A DNA stretch of 64,000 bases from Intrasporangiaceae bacterium URHB0013 (GCA_000620545.1 JIBA01000018.1:162299-226298), one strand, 5' to 3'; counted from the stretch's first letter, positions 17,949 through 27,375 are shown. A program made the numbers and translations. Notes: generated by a model not told the origin, from the sequence alone.

Positions 17949-18865
17949 GTCGTGCTCCTGTCTTCTGTCGGGTCTGGGACGTCGCGGTCGTCGAGGGATG
18001 GGGCCAAAGGGGTCGCGCCGCCGGTGACCTGCACGGTGCGGGTGTGGGCGTCGACGTCGACCAGGAGAAGGCTGGGCCTACCCAGGTCGACCCCCTGGTG
18101 CAGCGTCAGCCGGGACGGCAGCGGGACGAGGTCCAGGTCGCGCAGGTAGCCACCGAAGGCTGCGGCGGCCGCGCCAGTCGCGGGATCCTCGACGACTCCG
18201 CCGGGTGGGAAGGGATCGCGGACCTGGAAGGTCGCCGCGGTCTGCGGCCAGAACAGGTGTGCGGTCGTCCACCCCTGCTCGGCCATCAGGGCCGCGAGAG
18301 CGGGGTAGTCGTAGGCGAGGGTGGCCAGGGTCTGTCGGCTTCGGACGCCGAGCACGAGGTGGTCGTTCCCAGCGAAGGCGACGTGCGCGGGGTAGCGCGG
18401 ATCGAGGTCCGGCCGGCTACACCCGAGCGCCGCCAGGGCTGCGTCGAGCATGGCCTCGTCAACCGGTCGGGTCCTGGTCGGAGGCGATGTCAGGGTTGCG
18501 AGGAGGGTTCCGCTCTCCTCGCGGCTGGTGACTTTGACCGGGCCGGCCGGGGTCGACAACTCGAGCGATGACGGACCGCGCCGCTCGGCGAGGGCCACGG
18601 CCGTGGCCACTGTTGCGTGACCGCAGAAGGCCACCTCGGCGATCGGGCTGAAGAACCGCACGGTTGCGTGGTCCGCCCGGGCGACCGGCCCGCCGGCCTC
18701 GTCGGGTCCGGCGACCACGAAGGCGGTCTCGGAGTAGCCGACGGCGGCGGCGACAGTGAGCATTTGGGCGTCGGTGAGGGCGCCGGCATCGAGGACCACC
18801 CCGGCGGGGTTGCCACCTCGGCCTTCGTCGGTGAAGGCGGCGTAGCGCAGCACCTGGGTGTTCAT
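17945..18865 (-). CDS. PhzF-family isomerase/epimerase-like protein
   Basis: A 306-residue protein of the two-domain diaminopimelate epimerase-like fold. It has YAAFTDEGRGGNPAGVV near the N-terminus and GYSETAFV with the conserved Glu at about residue 46; FFSPIAEVAFCGHATVA supplies the second domain's conserved region, and DPATGAAAAAFGGYL the C-terminal one. PhzF isomerises an early phenazine precursor, but most family members are in genomes without phenazine genes and have other or unknown substrates. No phz genes occur nearby. It is embedded by four-base overlaps between a CPBP protease and an ABC exporter, which suggests a shared role such as modifying or exporting a small molecule. Confidence 0.87.
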   Translation of the reverse strand: MNTQVLRYAAFTDEGRGGNPAGVVLDAGALTDAQMLTVAAAVGYSETAFVVAGPDEAGGPVARADHATVRFFSPIAEVAFCGHATVATAVALAERRGPSSLELSTPAGPVKVTSREESGTLLATLTSPPTRTRPVDEAMLDAALAALGCSRPDLDPRYPAHVAFAGNDHLVLGVRSRQTLATLAYDYPALAALMAEQGWTTAHLFWPQTAATFQVRDPFPPGGVVEDPATGAAAAAFGGYLRDLDLVPLPSRLTLHQGVDLGRPSLLLVDVDAHTRTVQVTGGATPLAPSLDDRDVPDPTEDRSTT

Positions 18866-19746
18866 GAGGACCGCGCCCCGCGGCGACTGGCCGAGCGGGT
18901 CGAGGTGTGGTCAGCCCGCCGGGCGGCAGCCGCGACACGCCTTCGAGCGGGTGCGGAGGTGACCGTGGTCGTCCTCCGATGCAGGGCCCAAGCACCCAGC
19001 CCAAGGAGGAAGGTGACGGCGTACCGGACCCACTCGGACCCGGGCTCCAGGAGCACCGACGACGCGTTGAACGTCGCGTGGATCAGGCCGAGGGCGAGGA
19101 TGCTGCGGTGCCCCCACTCGTCGAACGCCCCGATGATCAGACGCATCCCGACGCCGGACACGACCATCACGCCGATGTTGTAGGCGACGTCCCCGATGCC
19201 GTGTGCGCCGTAGAGGCTGAGCGGCAGGTGCACGCCGGTGAAGGCGAGGGCCGTGACAACGCTGCCGCCGGCGAACCCCCAGCGCGCCATCGCGCGGCGC
19301 TGCACGAAGCCAGCCCAGGCCATCTCCTCCCACAGGTTCACGACGACCAGGCTGGACAGCACGTTCATGACGGCCAGGTTGACCACGAACGACGCAGTCA
19401 GGGGAACGCCGACTCCGAGCAGGGCTGCCACTCCGGCGACGGCGCCGGGGATCATCACGGCAGCCGGGAGCAGGACCCACAGCGGTCGTGGGGGCCGCAC
19501 GGTATCGCGCAGCAGCTGGCGCATCGACGCGGTCGGGTCGCGCCGTGTGAGTACCACAGAGGGCAGGACCAGACCGAGGAACAGCGTGCCGAGCACGAAC
19601 GGCTCGACCGGCATGTCGAGGAGGAACGGGATCGTCAGCAGGACCCACCCGACCGGGAGGGCGACGGTGACGAACTGGATGAGGGGTTTGAGGTCGGGGT
19701 TGTCGGCGACCCGAGCTGTGGAGGTCGTGACGGTGTGGCTGTTCAT
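18862..19746 (-). CDS. CPBP-family intramembrane glutamic endopeptidase-like protein
   Basis: A 294-residue protein with about eight hydrophobic segments. The Abi/CPBP motifs are visible: EEMAWAGF (catalytic Glu140-Glu141), FTGVHLP (His173) and HATFN (His223 and Asn227). The first motif has Ala where many members have Arg or Thr. These enzymes are Rce1-like membrane proteases that process prenylated proteins or bacteriocin-type peptides. It is first gene of the coupled operon with PhzF and the ABC exporter, which raises the possibility of peptide maturation or self-protection. The C-terminal tail is rich in Arg and Ala and cytoplasmic. Confidence 0.85.
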   Translation of the reverse strand: MNSHTVTTSTARVADNPDLKPLIQFVTVALPVGWVLLTIPFLLDMPVEPFVLGTLFLGLVLPSVVLTRRDPTASMRQLLRDTVRPPRPLWVLLPAAVMIPGAVAGVAALLGVGVPLTASFVVNLAVMNVLSSLVVVNLWEEMAWAGFVQRRAMARWGFAGGSVVTALAFTGVHLPLSLYGAHGIGDVAYNIGVMVVSGVGMRLIIGAFDEWGHRSILALGLIHATFNASSVLLEPGSEWVRYAVTFLLGLGAWALHRRTTTVTSAPARRRVAAAARRADHTSTRSASRRGARSS

Positions 19747-20100
19747 GAGGGGCTCCTGCGGTTGGGGTGTGAAGGAGTGGCTGGAGCACTACGCGCCTCG
19801 GCGCGGTGATGCATCCACCCGGTTGGGTTGCCGGGATCTCCTTGGGCCGCTACTGCCTCAGCGGTGGATCCCGGCGTGAGTTTTCGTGGGCTTTCACTCG
19901 CGGTGTTTTCAGCGTTCATCGCGACGCTTTCCTGGTCCTGTCCGGCCGCTGTCCAGGCAACCCGGCCCGTAGTGGTGCACCGGCTGGTCGTGGCTCACGG
20001 GCTGGCCCCGATCGCCGGCTCGCCGTCCGGACAGACCTCGGACAGGAAGCTGCTGCACCCTGAAACCAGGTGTCACCGGCGATTGGCGAAGGAGCACGAC
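19747..20100. other. Divergent intergenic region with a nested inverted repeat
   Basis: This 354-bp region separates the CPBP operon start from the HMA gene and must hold both promoters. CCGGGATC (19831-19838) pairs with GATCCCGG (19867-19874), and inside it CCGCT (19847-19851) pairs with AGCGG (19860-19864). The structure would lie in the 5' untranslated region of the CPBP operon or act as an operator. AAGGAG close to 20090 is the ribosome-binding site of the HMA gene. Small frames here look random. Confidence 0.4.
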
Positions 20101-20319
20101 ATGCGGGACCTTCACCTGCTCGTCGTCGGCATGGGCTGCCGGCGGTGCGTTCGCGATGTCACTGCGCGGCTGCGCGATGTCCCGGGTGTCGAGAGGGTCG
20201 TGGCCGACGCGTCGACGAACCGAGTTCAGCTTGCCGGGTCCATGAGTCGTGCCGACGTACTCGCAGCCCTTGCCGGCGCCGACTTCGTGGTGCGTCTCGG
20301 CGCGGAGCCGCCCGCGTGA
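20101..20319 (+). CDS. Small HMA-domain metal-binding protein (CopZ-like)
   Basis: A 72-residue single-domain protein with the heavy-metal-associated ferredoxin-like fold. GMGCRRCV contributes Cys13 and Cys16 for Cu(I) or a similar soft metal, followed by the usual DVTARLRDVPGVERVVADA helix-strand. AAGGAG sits about seven bases upstream of the ATG. Such chaperones normally pass metal to a P-type ATPase or CsoR-type regulator, but neither is adjacent. The downstream gene is an AfsR-like regulator after a 170-bp gap, and the DUF4396 gene lies 4 kb away. The partner remains unknown. Confidence 0.83.
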   Translation: MRDLHLLVVGMGCRRCVRDVTARLRDVPGVERVVADASTNRVQLAGSMSRADVLAALAGADFVVRLGAEPPA

Positions 20320-20488
20320 CTGTGAACGCTTAGGCTGTCGCGCCGCGGTGATCGCGGCCTTGGGCGCCGTCCCGCGTGGTTCTTGACACGCCCCAGGACG
20401 GCCATCGAAGAAGTGGCGAGGATCGTTGCCGCAATCTGCCGAGTCGCGAGACGATTCACACAGTGACGCGACCACGGGGAGAGGCCAA

Positions 20489-23400
20489 GTGACCAGCCTG
20501 CGTTTTCGTCTGCTGGGACCGACCGAGGTCCTGGTCGACGGCCGGCCAGCGACCTTGCCCGGGGGGGCTGAGCGGGCTCTGCTGGTCCTGTTGCTGCTCT
20601 CCCCCGGCCAGACCATCCCGGCGACGACGCTGATCGACCGGCTCTGGTCGGAGTCCTCGCTTCCGGTGGATCCGATGAACGCGCTGCAGATCCGTGTCTC
20701 CAAGCTGCGCCGCGCAATCGCCGGACTCGACGGGGAGTTGGTCACTCGTGAGCGGCTCGGGTACCGGATCAACGTCGACCCGTCCGCGATCGACTCGGAG
20801 CAGTTCGTCGACATGCTCCGCGGTGCGCGAGCACGGGCCACCGCCGCAGCGGGCGACTACACGGACGACGAGCTGAGCGCGTACGACGAGGCACTCGCGC
20901 TCTGGGATGGCGACCCGCTGTCCGACTTCAGCACCGAGCAGTGGGCAGTGGCCGAGGCAGTGCGGCTCAGCGAGCTGCGGCTCGCCGCACTGACCGAACG
21001 CACCCAGATCGCCCTAGCCCTGGGCAGGCACCTGGAAGTCGTCGGTGAACTGGAGTCCGTGGTGGCGAAGGATCCCATGCGGGAGTCTCTGGTGGGCCTG
21101 CTCATGACCGCCCTCTACCGCAGCGGGCGACAGGCGGATGCCCTCGAGGTGTACGCGCGTACCCGTCGGGTCCTGGACGAGGAGCTCGGTCTCGAGCCGT
21201 CGGCGTCGTTGCGGTCCCTGCACGAGAGGGTGCTGCGCCAGGATGCGTCCCTAGGAGGCCCCAGTGACACTTCGCTCGCCCCGCCGATCGGCCTCGCGGG
21301 ACCGGGACGAAGGCGCCAGGAACTCAGCCAGCAGGTGTTGGGGACGCTGCCGAGCGTCGTTCGTCCACTGATCGGGAGAGACGACCAGCTCGCCGAGCTG
21401 AGCCGCCTGCTGGATCGGGAACGGCTGGTGACGCTCGTAGGGCCTGGGGGCGCCGGCAAGACCACGCTCGCCCTGGCCGCCGCGGTGCAGGCCAGGCCGG
21501 CCTTTCCCGACGGGACGTTCGGAGTGCGGCTCGCGCCGGTCAACGATCCACGACAGGTGCCCGTGGCGGTCGCCGAGGCTCTTGGGGTTCCCCTGGACGG
21601 AGCGGCTGCCGACCGTGACGTGGGTGACCGGCTCCTGCGATTTCTCGAGCGTCGGCACCTGCTTCTTCTGCTCGACAACTGCGAGCACGTGGTGGACGCT
21701 GTCGCCAGCCTGGTCGACGACCTACTGGGCCGCTGCCCGGCGCTCACGGTGCTCACCACGAGCCGCGAGGCACTCGCCGTCCCCGACGAGCTCCAGCTTC
21801 TGGTCGGTCCCCTCGAGACCGCACCCGAGGGCACGGCCGACTCCGCCGTCCTCGACTACCCCGCCGAGACACTGTTCGTCGAGCGAGCCCGGATGGTGCG
21901 TCCGGGACTGGCGCTCGAGCCGGGTGACCTACTCTCAGTGTCGCGCATCGCGCGGTCCCTCGACGGGCTTCCGCTCGCCATCGAGTTGGCCGCGGCGCGG
22001 GTGGCGTCGATGTCGCCCGCGGAGATCGCCGACCGCCTCGCTCACAGGTTCGTCCTGCTGACCACCGGCGCGCGCACTGCGGAGGCACGACAGCAGACGC
22101 TGCGGGCGACGGTCGACTGGAGCTACGCCCTGCTCAGCCAGACCGAGCAGGTGGTCTTCAACCGGCTCTCCGTCTTCAGGGGAGGCTGGACCCTCGCGGC
22201 CGCCGAGGCGGTCGTCAGCGACACGGAGATCCCCGCCGGGCAGGTGCTGGATACCATCGGCCGCCTGGTGGAGCGGTCCCTGGTCGTCGTGCTTCCCGGC
22301 CGGTCCACCCGCTACCGGATGCTTGAGACGTTGCGCGAGTACGCCCACGAGCGGCTCGTCGACTCCGACGAGGAATCCACGATGAGCGCGCGGCACGCCG
22401 AACACTTCCGTCACTTCGTCGAGGGCGGTGACACAGCCCTTCGAGGGCACGGACAGCGAGAGGCCCTGCGGAGCTTGCGAGCCGAGCAGCCGAACGTCCG
22501 CGCCGCCCTGTCCTTCCTGGGCGGGCCATCCGGTGACCCCGACGCGGCCCTTCGTATGGGTGGCTCCCTCGGACTGTTCTGGCACCTCGGGCGCCACCTC
22601 GAGGGGCGTGAGACCTTGAATCGTCTTCTCGACCACGCCCCTGATGCGTCGCCCGAGGCTCGAGCAAGGTCGCTCCAGGCAGTGTCCTTGGTCGAGCGGC
22701 CGCGTGCGTGCCTCGTGCATCCCAGCCCTCGGTGCGCCGAGGCAGCGCTCGAGAGCCTCACGATCTTCGAAAAGCTGGGAGACCCGTCGCGTGCCGCCCT
22801 GTCCCGGGTCCTGCTGGCGGTCGAGGGCGTCACCGGTCTCGAACCCGAGCAGTCCCGCACCCTGCTCGCCGAGGCGGAGGACCAGTTCGACCGCGACGGG
22901 GACGCCTGGGGAAAGGCCGTCATCGGATTCGTGCGGATGGAGACGGCACTCAAGAACGGGGACGAGGAGGCGGCCGTCCCGACCGGGCGCGCCACAGCCG
23001 GCGCCTTCCGCGAGCTCGATGACCCTTGGGGTCTCTCCGCGATCCTTTACCACCTCGGTTGGGGCCTGCGGCAGTTCGGGCGGTACGAGCAGGCCGCTCG
23101 AGTGCTGGAGGAGGCCATCGACGTGGCCGCGGGCGCCGGGCTGTACAACACGGTGCAGTGGGCCCTCGCGGATCTCGGCGTCACCCAGCTCCACTTGGGT
23201 GAACGGGCTGGTGCCAGGGACGCGTTCGACCGTGCCGGCGCAGCTGCCGAGCACGTCGGTGACGGCGCAGGAACGATCTTGGCCGAGTACGGCTACGGGC
23301 TGCTCGCTCAGACCGCGGGGGAATGGCGCGAGGCACGTAGGCGGTACACGGACGCCATGAGAGGCTTCGCCGAGCTGGGAACCCCCGTACCAGAGGGGCT

Positions 23401-23704
23401 GGCCATGGCAGGTCTCGCCCGGTGTGATGAAGCGGATCGGGATTTCGCATCGGCTCGGCAGCGGTATGAGGACGTGCTTGAAACCGGCCGACGAGTGGGC
23501 GAACAGTCCTTGACCGCCATGGCCCTCGAAGGTCTCTCCCGCTTGGCTGTCGCGCGTGGAGACGGCCGAGCTGCCCACGACCTGGCGAGTCAGGCGTCCC
23601 GGGTGCGGACCAGCTTTGGACGGCCGGCGCCGCCACACGAGCGCCTAGACATGGCCGGCCTTCTGGCTGGACAACCCCGATGGGGACGCGCAGGCGTTGA
23701 CTGA
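20489..23704 (+). CDS. AfsR/SARP-like regulator with BTAD, NB-ARC and TPR domains
   Basis: A 1071-residue protein from GTG 20489, which has GGGGAGAGG just upstream; an in-frame TTG at 20426 is a weaker start. An OmpR-like winged helix (LRFRLLGPTEVLVDGRPATL, residues 1-95) precedes the BTAD domain (about 100-250) and an NB-ARC ATPase with P-loop GPGGAGKTTL at about residue 320 and LLLLDNCEHVVD. A long C-terminal TPR region follows from about 650. This is the full AfsR architecture, a signal-integrating transcriptional activator. The genes it controls cannot be identified from position. TTGACA at 20383 may be part of its promoter, although no good -10 is seen at 17 bp. Confidence 0.88.
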   Translation: MTSLRFRLLGPTEVLVDGRPATLPGGAERALLVLLLLSPGQTIPATTLIDRLWSESSLPVDPMNALQIRVSKLRRAIAGLDGELVTRERLGYRINVDPSAIDSEQFVDMLRGARARATAAAGDYTDDELSAYDEALALWDGDPLSDFSTEQWAVAEAVRLSELRLAALTERTQIALALGRHLEVVGELESVVAKDPMRESLVGLLMTALYRSGRQADALEVYARTRRVLDEELGLEPSASLRSLHERVLRQDASLGGPSDTSLAPPIGLAGPGRRRQELSQQVLGTLPSVVRPLIGRDDQLAELSRLLDRERLVTLVGPGGAGKTTLALAAAVQARPAFPDGTFGVRLAPVNDPRQVPVAVAEALGVPLDGAAADRDVGDRLLRFLERRHLLLLLDNCEHVVDAVASLVDDLLGRCPALTVLTTSREALAVPDELQLLVGPLETAPEGTADSAVLDYPAETLFVERARMVRPGLALEPGDLLSVSRIARSLDGLPLAIELAAARVASMSPAEIADRLAHRFVLLTTGARTAEARQQTLRATVDWSYALLSQTEQVVFNRLSVFRGGWTLAAAEAVVSDTEIPAGQVLDTIGRLVERSLVVVLPGRSTRYRMLETLREYAHERLVDSDEESTMSARHAEHFRHFVEGGDTALRGHGQREALRSLRAEQPNVRAALSFLGGPSGDPDAALRMGGSLGLFWHLGRHLEGRETLNRLLDHAPDASPEARARSLQAVSLVERPRACLVHPSPRCAEAALESLTIFEKLGDPSRAALSRVLLAVEGVTGLEPEQSRTLLAEAEDQFDRDGDAWGKAVIGFVRMETALKNGDEEAAVPTGRATAGAFRELDDPWGLSAILYHLGWGLRQFGRYEQAARVLEEAIDVAAGAGLYNTVQWALADLGVTQLHLGERAGARDAFDRAGAAAEHVGDGAGTILAEYGYGLLAQTAGEWREARRRYTDAMRGFAELGTPVPEGLAMAGLARCDEADRDFASARQRYEDVLETGRRVGEQSLTAMALEGLSRLAVARGDGRAAHDLASQASRVRTSFGRPAPPHERLDMAGLLAGQPRWGRAGVD

Positions 23705-23954
23705 CGACAACGTCGAGCGCTGGCTGGCTCGCCCCGGTGCAAGCGCGCGCAGCGCGACCCGCGGCGATGAGACGAACGGATGCTCGCGCGCAGGGAATGA
23801 CTCAGCGCCGGAGGCCACCCCAACGTCGCGGGCGCCGCCCCTGACGAAGCGGGGCGCGAGCCCACACCGAGGCGGCCGCCGTGGGGACGGGAGCCGCCGC
23901 CGGGTGACCCGGGCGGCGGCTCTCGTCGGTCAGCTCGATGCGGAGTTCCGGTCG
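23705..23954. other. 250-bp convergent intergenic region
   Basis: This lies between the AfsR-like stop and the PhoX stop. GC-rich inverted segments rich in GGCGCC-like words occur, but no perfect long hairpin was found, and no reading frame with protein character is present. Confidence 0.4.
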
Positions 23955-25382
23955 TTACGGGCTCGGCCAGGCGGATGCATTGCTGGGGCGGGCCCAAGGC
24001 CCGGTGATCGCGAACACGTATCCGGGCGACTGGATGTTGGCGAACAGCACCCGGCCGTCGGCGCTGAAGGCAGGGCCGGTGAACTCGCTGTCGTTGAGGT
24101 CGTTACGGGCGAGCGGGTAGGACTTGCCCTGGTCGGTGACCCCGACCAGGTGCTGGATGCCCTCGCCGTCCTCGGCGAGGATGATGCCGCCGTAGGGCGA
24201 GAGCGTCATGTTGTCGGGGCCGTCGTAGTTGTCGGTGTCGACGTCGGGGTCGGGGTTGACCGCGAAGATCGTCTTGAGCGTCACGGTCTCGGCCTCGGGG
24301 TCGTAGAACCAGACCTGACCGTCGTGCTCGTTGGCGCTGCCGTCGCTGTTGCGGGCGAAGCTGGCGACGAAGTAGGCACCGCCGTCACCCCACCAAGCTC
24401 CCTCGAGCTTGCGGCTGCGGGTGATCTCGTCGTCGGCGAACTGTTGGCGCACCGAGGTCGTCCGGGCGTCGCGGTCTGGGACGGTCTTCCACTGCACCTT
24501 GTAGCGGGTGCCCGGCTGCGTCGCCAAGGACAGGTCCGGGATGTGCCTCTGGCCGCGGTAACAGCTCATCGCCTCAAGCTGGCCCGCGGTTCCACCGCCG
24601 TCGGCGAGTGCGAGCTCCCGCAAGGCGTCCTTGCCGCCGGTGAACCCCGTCGGAGGCGTCCATCGGTAGTAGAGGCCGTTGGGGCCGCCCGCGTCCTCGG
24701 TCTCGTAGATGGTGTGGGTGCCCGGGTCGACCGCAACCGCCTCGTGGGAGAAGCGGCCAAGGAACTTCAGTGGGACCGGGCTTTTGCCCACGTTGGCCGC
24801 CTGGCTGTCCGGGTCGACCTCGAACACGTAGCCGTGGTCCTTCAGGTAGCGGCCGCCCTTGCGCTGCTCCGTCTCCTCACAGGTCAACCACGTGCCCCAC
24901 GGGGTCTCCCCTCCCGCGCAGTTGTTGTGCGTGCCGGCAACGCTGGTGTACTCCCGGACCCGGTTGCCCTCCGCGTCCACCTCGATGTTCGACGTGCCGC
25001 CGCGCGCGCCTTCGTCGTAGGTCAGGCCGGCCAGCGCCGGAACCGGGAACGGCTCGCTGCCGCCGATCTCGTGATTGTTGACGAGTGTCGAGCCGTTACC
25101 TCGCGCAAATACACCGGTCCCGTCCGGGTCGCTCGCGGTCGGGATGCCGTCCGCGGTCGGCGTCACCCCACTCTGCGTGACGATGCGGTAGGAGAACCCC
25201 GCGGGGAGCGACAGTAGGCCCTTCGGGTCCGGGACGAGCGGCCCGTAGCCGACGGACGAGCGCGGTGCGGCCTGGGCGCTACCGGACCCGGTGATCACAT
25301 CGATGCTGCCGCTGATCGCGATGCCGAGCCCAGTGGCAGCGGCTCCACCGAGGAAGTTGCGGCGGTTGACTGACGAAGACAT
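23955..25382 (-). CDS. Tat-exported PhoX-family protein (DUF839)
   Basis: A 475-residue protein with a twin-arginine signal (NRRNFLGG at residues 6-13, cleavage near SAQAAP). The body is a PhoX-type beta-propeller: GTGVFARGNGSTLVNNHEIG early, ETPWGTWLTCEETE with the conserved Cys/Glu metal region, GRFSHEAVAVDP, and GPDNMTLSPYGGIILAEDGE late. PhoX enzymes are Ca/Fe-dependent extracellular alkaline phosphatases. Many actinobacterial homologues of this size are annotated only as PhoX family, and activity is not proven. It is monocistronic, its start facing an IS110 remnant. Confidence 0.88.
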   Translation of the reverse strand: MSSSVNRRNFLGGAAATGLGIAISGSIDVITGSGSAQAAPRSSVGYGPLVPDPKGLLSLPAGFSYRIVTQSGVTPTADGIPTASDPDGTGVFARGNGSTLVNNHEIGGSEPFPVPALAGLTYDEGARGGTSNIEVDAEGNRVREYTSVAGTHNNCAGGETPWGTWLTCEETEQRKGGRYLKDHGYVFEVDPDSQAANVGKSPVPLKFLGRFSHEAVAVDPGTHTIYETEDAGGPNGLYYRWTPPTGFTGGKDALRELALADGGGTAGQLEAMSCYRGQRHIPDLSLATQPGTRYKVQWKTVPDRDARTTSVRQQFADDEITRSRKLEGAWWGDGGAYFVASFARNSDGSANEHDGQVWFYDPEAETVTLKTIFAVNPDPDVDTDNYDGPDNMTLSPYGGIILAEDGEGIQHLVGVTDQGKSYPLARNDLNDSEFTGPAFSADGRVLFANIQSPGYVFAITGPWARPSNASAWPSP

Positions 25383-25579
25383 GTGGATTGCCCCTCGAAA
25401 GGTTGTTGGTCGGAAGTCCTATCCCATGCTGGATTGGGGCCGGGTTCACCCAACACGGGATGGCGGCATGGTGAACGCTGGCGTGCAAGAACGTGCCAAC
25501 CCACCGATGACGTGATCTGTCGAACGCGTCGGCCCGTCGAAAGGAGAGCGCTGGTCTTCCGGGCCCAGGACGAGGCTGC

Positions 25580-25921
25580 GGGCTGGACACACACGAACGA
25601 CATGCCGCGCTCGGCGGCGAGCTGCGCGAGGACCATCCACGGGTGTCCGGTCGGCTCACACGCGACCGTGACGCCGGCGAACCCTGCTCGGGACGCACGG
25701 TCGGCCGCCCAGTCCAGCGCCGCGCCGAGGTCCCACGCCTTGCACCGGAATGTCCGCCGCGCGAGCACCTTCGAGTCGTGGTCGCTCGCCACGAGCATCT
25801 GCTTGCGGTCGGCCAGGTCGATGCCGATGATCGCGTTCGTAGTCGGGACCGCCGCCCGGAGCCGGGACAACCTCGCGTTCCGGTTCCGATCCCCGCGGGA
25901 AACAACACAACCGGGAGACAT
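25580..25921 (-). pseudogene. Remnant of an IS110-family transposase (N-terminal DEDD part)
   Basis: On the minus strand IIGIDLADRKQMLVASDHDS and VTVACEPTGHPWMVLAQLAA are recognisable as the N-terminal RuvC-like DEDD domain of an IS110 transposase, including the catalytic Asp in GIDLA and the Glu in CEPTG. Similarity ends after about 85 residues (VCVQPA); the remaining DEDD residues and the whole C-terminal Transposase_20 domain are missing. The sequence differs from the intact IS110 copy at 27.8-29.0 kb, so it derives from another element. It marks the left edge of a decayed segment. Confidence 0.75.
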
Positions 25922-26060
25922 GAACGTCCGCCTTCGATGCGATGGACACCAAGCCCGACAAGCGCATCAGGAGGACGTTCGCCACGCCAGACCAGAGCGC
26001 CGCAGAACGTCTTTCTATGCCGCCGATCGCGATAGCGCCGGACGCTCGGACCGACACAGC

Positions 26061-26845
26061 ATGGATGTGCGCGGCTATGTTCGCCGCATGCGCGACGAAC
26101 TGCCCGAAGTGGTGCTGACAACAACGGTCAGCGTCGACGGCCGCATCACCCTGGGCCGTGACCAGCTGCTCCTCGACCCGAAGGTCGGGGCCCGTTGGGA
26201 GACGATCACCGTCCGTGGCGCCTTCGAGAACCGCCACGCGCAGATCGCCGCCCAGGTCATCCTCGAGGGCAGCGGATCCTTCGTCGGACCGGACGCCGGG
26301 CCGCCACAATGGCCTGAGGCCTCGATCGCCGACGGACTCCTCTGGGAAGACCATGTGCCGGAGGAGGCCGCGCGGTGGTTCGTCGTTGCCGACGGGCGCG
26401 GTCGGATCGACTGGTCCTTCACCGGCGACGCGGATCTGAAGCTGCACGTGCTCGTCTGTCGCAGCACGCCTGCCGGCTACCTGCAGCGGTTGCGCGACCT
26501 CGGCGTCGGCTACTTCATCGTCGGCGATGAGCGCGTCGATCTCAGACAGGCGCTGGCACGGATCCTGCACCGCTTGGGGGCCGCCCGCGTCATCGCGGAC
26601 TCCGGCGGAACCCTGAACGCGGCTCTCCTCAGAGAAGGGCTGGTCGACATCGTCGACGTCGTCACACTGCCCGGCCTCGTCGGCGGAGCTGGCACCCCAC
26701 CATGATGGACGGACCTGCCCTCCTCTCTGACGAGCTTCCACTCCGACTCCAGCTGATCGACGTCCACGTCGAGGGAGACGCCGTGCGGACCAGATACCGC
26801 GTCCGACGCGCCGACGACGTCGCGGCCAGGACGCCTGGAGAGTGA
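26061..26845 (+). pseudogene. RibD-C/dihydrofolate-reductase-like protein interrupted by a C-terminal frameshift
   Basis: From ATG 26061 (or the second in-frame ATG 26088) the protein reads DELPEVVLTTTVSVDGRITL and continues through ADLKLHVLVC, GVGYFIVGDERVDLRQAL and ARVIADSGGTLNAALLREGL, matching RibD C-terminal reductase-like proteins. It stops at 26705 after GGAGTPP. The -1 frame directly continues with the family-typical ending MMDGPALLSDELPLRLQLI to a stop at 26845. One C missing from the CCCC run at about 26697-26700 would explain this: GGC ACC CCC ACC ATG restores the frame. Either the gene is inactivated or the base call is wrong. Related enzymes are NAD(P)H-dependent reductases acting on pyrimidine-like substrates. 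Confidence 0.75.
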
Positions 26846-26885
26846 ACCCATGAGCGATGCATGCCGGTATGTGACGAGGTGACCG

Positions 26886-27283
26886 GACGACTTCCCGTTC
26901 CTGGGGCTTCCTCCAGCAGGATGACCACCCGGTCGTCTTCCACAGCCCCGTGGATCGCCCGGCAACGGACGTCGACGCCGTGAACCTCTTCATCACACCG
27001 GTCAGACACGCAGGCTTCGCCCACCTCGACGATCAGGAAGCTGCTGCGGTTGGCGTCGCGATCGCCACATGGTCACGCGCCCTCGAGGCGCACGGCGCCG
27101 AGCACGTCTCCGAACTGCGCGTCGGGCACGGGTCCCGCACCTGCACATCAACCTGATCCCGCGGTGGCCCGGCACGCCGGCCGACGTGTCGTGGCTGAAG
27201 TCGATGAAGGGGCCGAAGCGCGCGGCGAGGCGACTCGGCATTTCGCCGCGTCCATCACTGCTGCCCTTCGCCGCTCCACGACA
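26886..27283 (+). pseudogene. HIT-like domain protein, broken by several frameshifts
   Basis: Pieces of one HIT-type protein lie in three frames: DDFPFL (26886), GFLQQDDHPVVFHSPVDRPA and DAVNLFITPVRHAGFAHL (from 26905), the nucleotide-binding HLHINLIPRWPGTPADVSW (about 27135-27200), and VDEGAEARGEATRHFAASI (from 27200). Frame changes occur near 26904, 27133 and 27200. The last two fit single-base losses (GGG-TTC reduced to GGGTC, AAG-GTC to AAGTC). HIT proteins hydrolyse or transfer nucleotides. No functional product is expected unless the base calls are wrong. The end is approximate. Confidence 0.65.
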
Positions 27284-27375
27284 GGTGTCCACCCCAGTCA
27301 CCGACGGGCTGGCCAGCCACGTCCGGACATGTCGCAAAGGGTGAATGCCTTCTTGGGGTCACCTGGCCGGGGTCG

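Noticed and set aside
17945..18865. Phenazine biosynthesis cluster
   Set aside because: Only a PhzF-family gene is present; no phzA-G partners, and PhzF proteins are widespread without phenazines.
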